Source: Trichaptum fuscoviolaceum (lineage: Eukaryota; Basidiomycota; Agaricomycetes; Hymenochaetales; Trichaptaceae). Taken from it: a stretch of 64,000 bases of DNA. Of the stretch, positions 23,939-32,925 are shown piece by piece. The position numbers and the translations under genes are program-made. Position 1 is the first letter of the stretch; the number at the start of each line of letters is the position of its first letter. Under the pieces are notes generated by a model that was not told the DNA's origin, made no database searches, and saw only the letters and a program-made list of their open reading frames with translations. The stretch covers positions 806,001-870,000 of the forward strand of contig CAJSYZ010000004.1 of NCBI GenBank assembly GCA_910574455.1, in the 5' to 3' direction.

Positions 23939-25236
23939 ATGCAGCCAGTGGATACCCAGATCCTTCATCGGAACTCGTGCAGGAGGACGATATCCTTCCT
24001 TTCGACAAGCTGTTGTTGGGAGAAACGTGGTGGAGGGATCACCAATAAACGCTTGAAAGCCTTGGATACTTACTCCGCCCTCGGCTGCGGCCTGGCTGAA
24101 TCCCTTCCTGGTTGAACTCTAAGAAAATCACTATATTGTTTGAAGATGGTGCGATGAGCCTGGTGAGTAATGATAATGCTTTCCGATCACATAGTAGACC
24201 TGAGACCCTTAAGCATCATTATGCTATAGATTCAAAACGCTTGTCAGACGGGGTAAACGTAATCATCAAGCGCGTAAGAAAGGACACAAACGAGTCGACC
24301 ATAGCCCAGTTTCTATCATCCCAGTCATTCAGGCGAGATCCAAGGAATCACTGTGTTCCAGTTCATGAAGTATTCTCCGACGAAAGCGAGCCTAACATGA
24401 AATTTATTGTGATGCCAATCTAGTGAAGATTCAACGATCCACCATTCTCCGCTGTCAATGAAGTCGTAGACTTTATTAGGCAGACTCTCGAGGCGAGCGA
24501 TAAGCTTCGAAGGAGCTGCTCAATACTTAGCAACTGGTTGAAGGGCCTCTCGTTCATGCATGAAAAGGGTGTTGCACATAGGTAAGCCTATGTTATTCCT
24601 ACCGGCAGGTGTTCGACTCATCGTCAATAGGGATTGTTCGGATCTAAATGTCATGTATGATGCTCCCGGAATGTACTCGGAAGGCTTCTATCCGGTTAGA
24701 ACCGACCGGGTTGCGATTTATGACAGGCAGGCATCGTCCCATCAGTGCGATACTACTTCACCGTCTTTGGCATTTCCTCCAAGTTCGATGATTTAGGTGA
24801 ACGAAGGCTCGTTACAGGAAGAGCATGCTTGGATAAAGGATAAAGAGGTTTCGGAGATGTCGTCTGAGGACCCGTACGTCCCATTCGCTGTTGACGTTTT
24901 CATCTTGGGGAGTCTATATAAGAGAAACTTGCTCAAGGTATTTTGGCTTCATATCCTATTTTTGCGTATTCTAACGTACGGATACATATCTAGATTTACT
25001 CAAATCTTGCATTCTTGCTTCCCCTCACGGAGGCTATGACGCAGACAGTGCCTCAACGTCCTTCCGCTGAAAATGCCATGAAGTTGTTTGAGTCGCTCTT
25101 TGCTGGACAGACTCCATCAGCTTTGCAATGGAGACTACAGAAGCGCACATGGGGTCGTAGGAAGCTCCTCCTTCGAGATATCGGATTCGTGAAGGACAGT
25201 TGTTTGATGAGGATCCGGAGTGTTCTCTGTGTATAA
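23939..25236 (+). pseudogene. Kinase-like protein K3, dead copy and partner of K1
   Basis: The leader MQPVDTQ matches K1. Breaks: a frameshift within the leader, TAA 24046-24048 after RDHQ, TGA 24097-24099 where paralogs have Trp (RPGW), adjacent TAG and TGA at 24421-24426 after VMPI, and a short deletion near 24735 before the YFT(D)FG region. Recognisable remnants include IIKRVRKDTNES, HCVPVHEVF, RDCSDLNVMYD, PYVPFAVDVFILG and RPSAENAMKLFE. It is non-functional. Confidence 0.8.
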
Positions 25237-25489
25237 CTCTTTCATTTATTACCGAAGGGTTCTGACTGTAAGAGTACAGTATGAGATTCGACTTTGTAAC
25301 CTCAGGTACAAATTCAGCTTGCTTCGTACTTAAATCCTTGTCTTTGCCTTTATAGTTTACCTTCGTCCTTTTCCCATTTACATTGTGATATTTTACGGAA
25401 ACATACTTCATATAATCCCCTGGCTTGTCCTGGGGACATGCTGATCATAATTCCGTGGGAACTGCTACTTGGTCCGAGGTTTCTCCGCA

Positions 25490-25715
25490 GCAGTCGCTGG
25501 ACCCTGGTCGCTGAGACCCCGGTCGCTGGTCGCTCAGACGCTCGTCCCGGGTCGCTGAGACGCTAGACCCGGGTCGCTGAGACGCTCGTCCCTCGTCGCT
25601 GAGTCGCTAGACCCGGGTCGCTGAGTCGCTGGTCCCGGGTCGCTCAGACGCTGGTCGTTGGTCGCTGGTCACTCAGACGCTGGTCCCGTGTCGCTGAGAC
25701 GCTAGACGCTCGTCG
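25490..25715. repeat. Minisatellite of GGTCGCTGAGACGCT-type units
   Basis: Irregular tandem copies of a unit close to GGTCGCTGAGACGCTAGACCC, with variants (GAGTCGCT, CAGACGCTGGTCCC). It directly precedes the first alpha-glucan synthase fragment. The units encode no sensible protein in any frame. Confidence 0.75.
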
Positions 25716-25855
25716 CTAAGTCCATAAGCCCTTAAGTGTACATGTCCGCAGACGCGCATGTACAGGTCCCTGGGTCCACAGGTCCATACAAATCAAGTAC
25801 AACATGTTCATGCCTCCTGCACAGAGGCTGCCTTTTCATCTCGTTTCTCTTGAGT

Positions 25856-26680
25856 GGGACGGTCGTGAAGAATCTGTTTGCGCCGCTTGACACATACACT
25901 TTGCGAGACTCGCTGTCACCGTTCTTCAATCACGGCAACGCGCCGTTCCAGGGACGCGCTTGAATAGTATCACAATGGATCCGTTTAGCTTCAAGCTGCT
26001 TGTGTCTGAGGCGGAGTGTCCCTCCGCAGTTGATGAAGTTCAGGCCAGGCCACGATGCTCGTATACAGCCGGAGTCCACCACCATGAACTGCGGAGCGGC
26101 TGCAAACCCCGATCCTGCGACGATTTCGGGCGCTGGAACTAGCTCGCGGGTGTGGAATGCGACACTGACGGGCGTGACGGACGGTACTTCCTCAACGAAC
26201 GCACGCGACCATCTCCTTGTGCGCAAGGGCTCCGCCCGCAATCCCATGGTCTTCCCCTCCGTGGACTATGACAACGATACGTTCGGGTTCAACTCGGGCT
26301 CTGGGAAATACGCGTTCATACATCAGGCGCTGGGCGCGGATATGTTCAGGTACTCGTGGAAGTACGGACAGAACTGGACGACATGGGCTGCATATGAGGG
26401 TGTGATGAGCAACTGGTCTGCTGCATCAGCCTATACTGTTGTGCATGCGGACAGGAATTATGCTCACCAGCGCCGTGTCCCTCACATCCTCGCCCATGGT
26501 CCGCTCAATACGTGGGGTTTCAACAGAGGAGTGAACTTCCTGTTGCACAATACTGTTAACGGACGCTGCGGCTGCGCTATGTCAACTAGAGACCCGGAGT
26601 TCTCCTACAGCCCACCTGACTACGACCCAACCCAAGATGGATCCCAGACCGACGGGATAGTAAGTATCTTTGCGGAAACC
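25856..26680 (+). pseudogene. Alpha-1,3-glucan synthase fragment 1 (extracellular part after the amylase domain)
   Basis: Recognisable blocks: VKNLFAPLDTYTLRDSLSPF, a frameshift at about 25960, FRPGHDARIQ, NPDPATISG, WNATLTGVTDG, NPMVFPSVDYDND, YAFIHQALGADMFRYSW, YGQNWTTW and RRVPHILAHGPLNTWGFNRG. This order is that of fungal Ags/Mok-type cell-wall alpha-1,3-glucan synthases just downstream of the GH13-like domain. Compared with fragment 2, about 40 codons are missing between HDARIQ and NCxAxANP. The large synthase and transmembrane domains are absent. It is a relic of one copy. Confidence 0.75.
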
Positions 26681-28500
26681 AACGCCATTGGAGATCTTTA
26701 TTCGTCCAAAGAGAAGTCATCCGAAGGACAACCCCATATGTCATTGATATTATCAGCTACCGAGCCAAGTGCTAGTACTTGCCATTGCTTGGGATGCCAG
26801 CGTCCGGGTAACCTGACATGGTGTGTGCTACCTATTCTCCCCTTTCTCTTTGCTCACGTCGCATCACTCCCAAGGGACTTCGCAACGACAAACTCATCAG
26901 CCATTTACAGCTCTCCAATCACTCTAACTCCGCCTATACTTCGCCCATCGCGTTCCAGCCATGCCATTTAGGCTCTCTGCTTCGTCACTATCTGCATCAT
27001 TTAACTCGAGTGGTGTGCTCGACACTACCTTTCATTCGACCTTTGAACCTCAATAGAAAGTACCCCTGTTCCTCGACAACCTGTCTTCGCCACCCATGCC
27101 ACCCGATCAGTAGCCGGACCAGCCCAGTTATCGTTATTCAAGCACCCCAATCCCAAAACGTTCGCCAAGTTCTTGTGCTACTCGTCGACTGATTCGCCTC
27201 CTTCGACGATTCTGCGCACAGGGTATTGCTTCCGATGCACCCCGGACAACCCCCCATCGATCTGTCCATCATCGACCCACGCTTTTGCCTCCGCCGCCCC
27301 AGCATATCCTTTGAAACGATTGTTGAGGACACTCACTTGCAGGGAAATTAGAGTTGGCAATGTCAAGTAGACGATGCCAACTTGGCATCGCCATTGCCTG
27401 CCAGTATAGCAGAGGCTTTTTCATTACATCGTAGGCACCTTTTCTTCGATGCTCGTTTGCTCACTGAACTTCAGAGTTAGGATGTACGCCTTGGGTCCAT
27501 TAGTTTGGACGGCAGGTCCCCTTCCGAAAACGTAAGCATATTCTTCTTCCATCTGTTCTTGAATGCCGTTCTCACCCTCAATTGCAGTGTAGGAAGTTGC
27601 CACCCATGTATCCATTGTTCTCAGTCCAATAGAGTTGGTATTGTCTACTCGACATAGCCAGTATAGCAGAGGCTTTTTCTTCGATTGTAGGCAGCACATT
27701 TCTTCGACTCTTGCTCTCGCATACTAAACCTCAGAGTTAGTGTAAGCCTCGGGTCCATTAGCTTGGACGGCAGTTCCCCTTCCGAAAACGTGAGTTTGTT
27801 TATCTTCTTTTCTTGTAGTGCAATCTAACCGTCAGACGCAGTGTAGGAAGTTGCCACCCATTTTCCTGGGTCCAATATGAATCCATTCTCTTAAGTAGCA
27901 AACCACTTCTGAAAATGTGAGCATTTACACTCTTATTTGCTTGCTACCTTTTTCACCCTCAGTCTAGGAAGTTTGCCATCCAGTCTTCAACAACCATCCT
28001 GGTGCAGTTACTGAAGCACCCGAGTTTGCGTCCACTGAGCGACCTTGTTGATCAACCGCTTGCGCCTCGACAGTTTCCTCGGCTTACTGACATTCGCCTG
28101 TCAGCGACCTATGATACATACGACCTGTCGGGCTAGCGCCAAACACACCCTTGCTTGTCAGTCACAAGCATACTGGTGAGCGTCGTGTCAAGTCCCGTGA
28201 TGCACGTCATTTGCTACTTGCTGCCCCTATTCAAGATTGTACGTCCATCTTTCTATTGTTTCACGTTGACATCCTGATTTCTCGTAACAGTGATCGAAAA
28301 GGACCCATTCCAGCAGTTCTCAGCAGCCAAGAAAGCAAAGTACCGAAGAAGTCATCAAGAGTAGAGCCACCCTGTCCTGAGGTCCCATGTCTCGAGTAGT
28401 CAATCAACCCTCTCAGCCACTCCCTGTGGTACCTTGTCAACAGCAGCACCATGCACAGTCCTGCTGGGGGGATTGCCTAGGCCAGGCATTTCCTCATCAG
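26681..28500. other. Intergenic and repeat sequence
   Basis: No supported gene. The open frame that starts within fragment 1 continues to 26971, but its tail lacks similarity to the synthase family. Tandem units occupy 27401-27900. Confidence 0.4.
27401..27900. repeat. Tandem repeat of about 257 bp, two units and a partial third
   Basis: The word CCAGTATAGCAGAGGCTTTT at 27401 recurs at 27658. Each unit then carries a CAGAGTTAG word, GGGTCCATTAG, TTGGACGGCAG, CCCCTTCCGAAAACGT and GTGTAGGAAGTTGCCACCCA in the same order. A degenerate third unit follows from about 27880. No coding frame is shared by the units. Confidence 0.7.
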
Positions 28501-28559
28501 CGGCAGATCTAGGCCAGATATAATGCTGCAAGGTTTGACTAGACAGACTGCGCGCAGGC

Positions 28560-28830
28560 CAGGCTCAGTCTCGTCGGCGTCAAGGTCGCCCAGGAAGCGC
28601 ACACATTCTCGCGCTCACGATTTCAACTCTCCACATAACAATTCCACCCAAGACTGCAACGACAACGACCACTCCTGGACATTTTGCTCTTTGCCCCTCT
28701 TGCCTTGCTCCGTACCCGCTCTGCTTCTGTGGTCGTTTCCCCCTCACCTAGGGACCTTGGGATAGCTCTAGCTCTGGAAAGCAGCCTGGATTGAGTCTTG
28801 CTCTGAGTCGATCCATCTTTTCTTCTCTCA
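28560..28830 (+). repeat. Dispersed repeat arm, inverted partner at 38040-38310
   Basis: AGGCTCAGTCTCGTCGG...CACCTAGGGACCTT...AAAGCAGCCTGGATTGA recurs in reverse complement at 38040-38310, immediately next to kinase fragment K5, with clear similarity throughout. Confidence 0.65.
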
Positions 28831-29055
28831 ACTAACCAGTCTCGTCTCGTTCTAATGTCCAGCTGGGCGATGTTCAATAGTCAAGGAGTCCTGTGACCTA
28901 CCTTACGCACGAAGAGTGGCTGGCTATCACTGCTTCGACCTATTAGAATATATGCTCTATTTGTTGTAACAAAACCTTTGCTGCTGTGTTTAATATTGGA
29001 CCGTGCCTACCACTTGCAATTCCTGGTGACCTACAAGACCGTTCAATATCAAGAA

Positions 29056-29260
29056 TTTTTATCTGTCTCTTCTACTAAGTAAAGAAATCGAATACATTGT
29101 ATGACAGAAATACCCAACTCTGTAGTGGGTTCAGCACTATCAATAAATTTCATTCACATGTCCCAGCCAAGACACCCCTTCGTCCTCGCAAACCCTAGCC
29201 CACACTCGCCCTCGGCCACGTCTACGCACGTGCCCCAACGGAACACAAGTTCAAATCACA
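29056..29260 (+). repeat. Dispersed repeat R, left arm beside K4
   Basis: The part from 29133 (TCAATAAATTTCATTCACAT) onward is repeated inverted at 30371-30510. The part 29056-29150 (CTGTCTCTTCTACTAAGTA ... GGGTTCAGCA) recurs in the same orientation at 61028-61110. It could be part of an LTR or other transposon end. Confidence 0.6.
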
Positions 29261-29416
29261 AGGGTCCCAAGTAAAGCCAGGGAGCTTGCCACCACGGTGG
29301 CCCATATTGCAATTTGTACTAGTAGTACGTAATCAACTTACTACTTACTTATAGTAAGTCCAGTGCGATGATTGTGCCACTTACCTTCCCACCACGATCA
29401 TCATCTCATCGATGAC

Positions 29417-30373
29417 ATGTCAGGAAGTATTGCAGGTACATCTAACAGTACAACTACACAGGAAATTGTTCCTTCAACAAACAAGCTACTTCCTGCAGAG
29501 ATATGGTGGAGAGACCATCAAACAATGCTTGAGAAGCATGGGTACCTTCTTCGTCCACGCTTGCGACCTGGTTGGGTTCCTTCTTGGCTTAATTCAAAGA
29601 AGCATCCTTTGCTTTTCGAAGACTCCGCTGCATTTGTCGTGAGTAGACTATGAGCTGCATTCTATGTCGGCTTTACTGAGCGAAATCATAGCACCCCTAT
29701 GTTGTCGATGCTACGCGTCTCTCAGATAGGGCAACGGTAGTGATAAAGCGAGTTCGGAAGGGAGCAAGTGAAATATCAATAGCGCAATTTCTTTCTTCCG
29801 ACTCGCTCAGGAGGGATCCGAAAAATCACTGCGTCCCAATAATAGAGACTTTCTGCAACGAAAGTGAACCTGCAACTGAGTTCCTCGTCATGCCGATCTT
29901 ACGAAAGTTCAATTCGCCACCTTTCTACGTCGTTAGCGAAGTTGTGGACTTCATACGGCAGACTCTTGAGGTAAATCTATACATGACAACATGTCGTACA
30001 TTGACTTGAATTGTACTTCCTTTTAACATCAAGGGACTTGTATTCATGCACGGACAAGGAGTCGCACACAGGTGAGCCTGCAAAGACTCGGACACGAAGC
30101 TGCGATGGATTAATGATATTGAAACTGTACAGAGATTGTTCTGATTCGAACATAATGTTCGATGCGACTGGAATGTACCCAAAGGGATACCATCCTGTCC
30201 GCACCATCCTAGATGCGTCCTATAGAAAGGAGGCATATCCCTTGCGCCGCCGCGACGTTCCTTCCGTCCGATACGAGTTCACGGACTTCGGATTATCTTC
30301 TCAATTTGATGACGATAGCGTACCGAGGCTCGTTTTAGGGAATAGGGCTCAAGATAAAGAGATCCCGGAGTGA
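29417..30373 (+). pseudogene. Kinase-like protein K4, truncated after the activation segment
   Basis: Exons 29417-29638, 29692-29970, 30034-30071 and 30133-30370 follow the K2 pattern exactly (222, 279 and 38 nt). The leader is MSGSIAGTSNSTT, then EIWWRDHQTMLEKHGYLLR, VVIKRVRKGAS, HRDCSDSN, TDFGLSSQF. Reading stops at DKEIPE followed directly by TGA, at the point where repeat R begins in inverted orientation. The C-lobe from PYDPFAVDIF onward is missing. From 29467 to 30370 it appears identical to K5. The truncated product would keep ATP-site and catalytic-loop residues but not a complete fold. Confidence 0.8.
29467..30370. repeat. 904-bp direct repeat, copy 1 (copy 2 at 38310-39213)
   Basis: Offset 8843. 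By eye I found no difference in exons or introns, and the three translated blocks are identical. It begins within kinase exon 1 and ends within exon 4. Confidence 0.8.
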
Positions 30374-30560
30374 TTTGGACTTGTGTTCCGTTCGTGCACG
30401 TGCGTAGACGCGGCCCAGGGCGATTGTGGGCTAGGGTTTGCAAGGACGAAGGGGTGTCTTGGCTGGGACATGTGAATGAAATTTATTGATACTATGTAGT
30501 GCTGAACCCACGTACAGAGGTACTGCAACAGAAAGTGATCGGCCCTCCCTTTTCATATTC
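30371..30560 (-). repeat. Dispersed repeat R, inverted arm after K4
   Basis: The reverse complement matches 29133-29260, including TCAATAAATTTCATTCACAT, GTCCCAGCCAAGACACCCC and CGTCTACGCACGTGC. It abuts the truncated kinase at 30370. Confidence 0.7.
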
Positions 30561-30744
30561 CGATGTCAAATGCCGGTCGGCAAGTACCATGACCCCGAAT
30601 ACTCTAGTTAGCTCACGTGTAGTCCCCTGGCATGTCCAGGGAACGGGTGTGCTTAATTGCGTGAGACACTGCTAGCTCGTCCGAAGTTACTCCGCCCTGG
30701 GAATAATTTGTAATAAACTGTTCAGTTCCCATGTTCTAGTCTAC

Positions 30745-30840
30745 TCCCTACTTCCTATTCTCTATTCTCTATTCTCTATTCTCTATTCTCTACGATTCCC
30801 TATTCCCTATTCCCTATTCCCTATTCCCTATTCCCCATTC
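30745..30840. repeat. 7-bp tandem array (CTATTCT/CTATTCC)
   Basis: Successive CTATTCT then CTATTCC units. The array is followed by TTTCCGTGAACCTTGAACCC, almost the same flank as follows the larger 7-bp array at 37250, so both belong to one repeat family with a variable 7-bp tail. Confidence 0.8.
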
Positions 30841-30991
30841 CAATTTCCGTGAACCTTGAACCCGTTGTTAGCAAACAAAAGCTCTAGCCCTGCAAATGAC
30901 TAGGTATCAACACCACTCATCTGACGAACTACTTACAATGTAGCCGCTTGAATGAATAGACACCATTTGACCTTAATGAATACAACACCAT

Positions 30992-32925
30992 TTGGAAGCA
31001 CCAAAGTATGTGCTGTGGGGACTCAAATTGTACAACTTGAAGGACTTCACAACTACGAATGAACACAACTTGTCTTGTATGCTTTCAAACTTCTCAAACT
31101 CGGATGAAACGGGTATCAAGCTCAACATCACTACCTCGAACGGTTGCATGGCATCAGAATTCATTAAGTATGGTGAGCTGGATGTTTTTGGTGTTCATCC
31201 GGATTGGCAGTGTCAACTGACCAAGTTCGCATTTGTGCAAGATCGTCTGAGCGAGTGGAATCCTCAAGTGATAGCAAAGCTCAAGACCTTTGTATGCATG
31301 GTGATCAAGGTGCTCAACATTGACGCCATTCGTATCAACAAGAGCACACAGGTCACATTGGACGCATTGGAAGAATGGACAACAGCTGCGCACTCATGCG
31401 CTGCAACTTTTCAAGTGTCAGTAAGAACAGCTTCTTCATTACCACCGAAGTCACCAGTGGCAACACATTTGAAGTTTTGTATCTTGGCCGTGAACAAACA
31501 CCAACAATGTTGCGGTCCCTTGATTTGGCTGCGATCAACAACATGACGTCGGACAATAATCAGTACTTCCTCCGTTCAAAGGGCATCAACGGTCTTGATG
31601 GCATTGCATTCCACTAATCGACATATCGTTCCTTCTCGCACTTCCTTGGTATAGACGGTAACTTCCGGGTCGCTGATGATGTTGGCGTGAACTTTGTCGA
31701 TGCATGGAATGAAATGTTCGTGGCAAACATTCTTATCAATGCTCAGTTGGGCAAAATAGACCCGCATCATATGTTCAGCACAAGTAACTTTGATGTCTAC
31801 CGCTGGCCGAGCTTGGTAAATGGTTCCCAACTCAGTGTACTTGGAACGTTCGTGACAAGCTTGGTCATGCCCGGTGCTTCCCTTCTATACTACGGCGAGG
31901 AGCAGAGCTTCAACATGTATGAAAACGGTGCTAGCAATTATCTCTTCGGGTTAGTACCTTTTCAATAATTCATTTCATATCTGTCAGAACCTGAGCGCTG
32001 ATCTTGGAACAATCGTCAACCTATGCCCGCAAACTGTGCTTGGCAGCGCCATGGATGCTACAAGCTCGGCTCAAACCAGTATCTCAACATGCCATTGCGG
32101 AAGGCTATTACACACTGTTACGATGATTCGAATTCGCTTGATCACTTTGACCCGACGTCGGAGGCGCGGCATATGTACACACAGTTCAACTACCTCCGCT
32201 CTGTCTATGCTGCCCTCCAGGATGCCAGTGGATTCGATCTTGTGCGGCGTGGAAATTGGACGCACTTTGAGCAACTACCTGGTTCAACCCAGACGGAAAC
32301 CGATCTGGGCTTATGGACTGCCTCGTGTGCGGGGATCCCAAACTCGCAGGCCCTTACGGGAAACCACACTGACCAGGTCTGGTTGTTGTACACAAATGAG
32401 AACTAGACGCATACATATACGTTTGACTGCAAGAGTGAGTCCTGAATTTCGAGTCCATATGTAAGCAGGACAGTTTTGAAGAATCTCTTTGCACTGTTTG
32501 AGACGTACACAATGCAAGACTTACTGTCATCATTCTTTGACAATGACAACGCGCCGTTCCAGGGATATTTGAATACTATCACGATGGATCTGTATAGCTT
32601 CAAGTTGCTTGTGCCTGAGGCGGAGTGGGCCGCGGTCCCCCCGCAATTGACAAAGTACAGGCTGGGCCACGATGCACGCATACAGGCAGAGTTGGGCAAC
32701 GCCAATGCAACGACGGTTGATTTCAGCCTGGAGTTCAACGTCACGATGAATTGTGACCAGGTGACGGCAAGCATCTTGTTCAATGTCTTAAGCTTGGGTA
32801 AGGGCGGAAGGCCCTCAATCACCACCGTGAACTGCATAGCGGTTGCAAACCCCAATCCTGTAACGAGCTTGTGGGCGTGAAACGCGACACTGACGGGCGT
32901 GCCGGACGACAAGATCTGATCATTT
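30992..32925 (+). pseudogene. Alpha-1,3-glucan synthase fragment 2 (GH13-like domain and next part)
   Basis: In order: LYNLKDFTTTNEHN, YGELDVFGVHPDWQCQLTKF, NIDAIRINKSTQVTLDALEE, SDNQYFLRSKGINGLDG, NFVDAWNEMFVANILIN, HHMFSTSNFDVYRWPSLVNG, LYYGEEQSFNMYENGASNYL, RHGCYKLGSNQYLNMPL, SNSLDHFDPTSEARHMY, VWLLYTNEN, KNLFALFETYTMQDLLSSFF, YRLGHDARIQAE. This is the order of the N-terminal amylase-like domain of fungal alpha-1,3-glucan synthases. Breaks: TAA at about 31617 after GIAFH, TAG at 32404-32406 after YTNEN, TGA at about 32878 after SLWA, and frameshifts. In the GH13 region II motif the nucleophile position reads RINK, not RIDK. Synthase and membrane parts are absent. Confidence 0.8.

Larger units (their letters stand above)
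21039..25236. repeat. Segmental duplication, right unit (paralog D + spacer + K3)
   Basis: Collinear copy of 15516-19300. At 22739-22950 it carries Helitron-like element H2, absent from the left unit at 17225-17270, so the insertion came after the duplication (or was lost on the left). Confidence 0.8.

Noticed and set aside
25490..25715. CRISPR-like spaced repeats
   Set aside because: The units are contiguous and irregular with no unique spacers, and the genome is fungal.
26681..26971. Tail of the long frame starting in glucan synthase fragment 1
   Set aside because: Similarity to the synthase family is lost before this point; the frame merely stays open.
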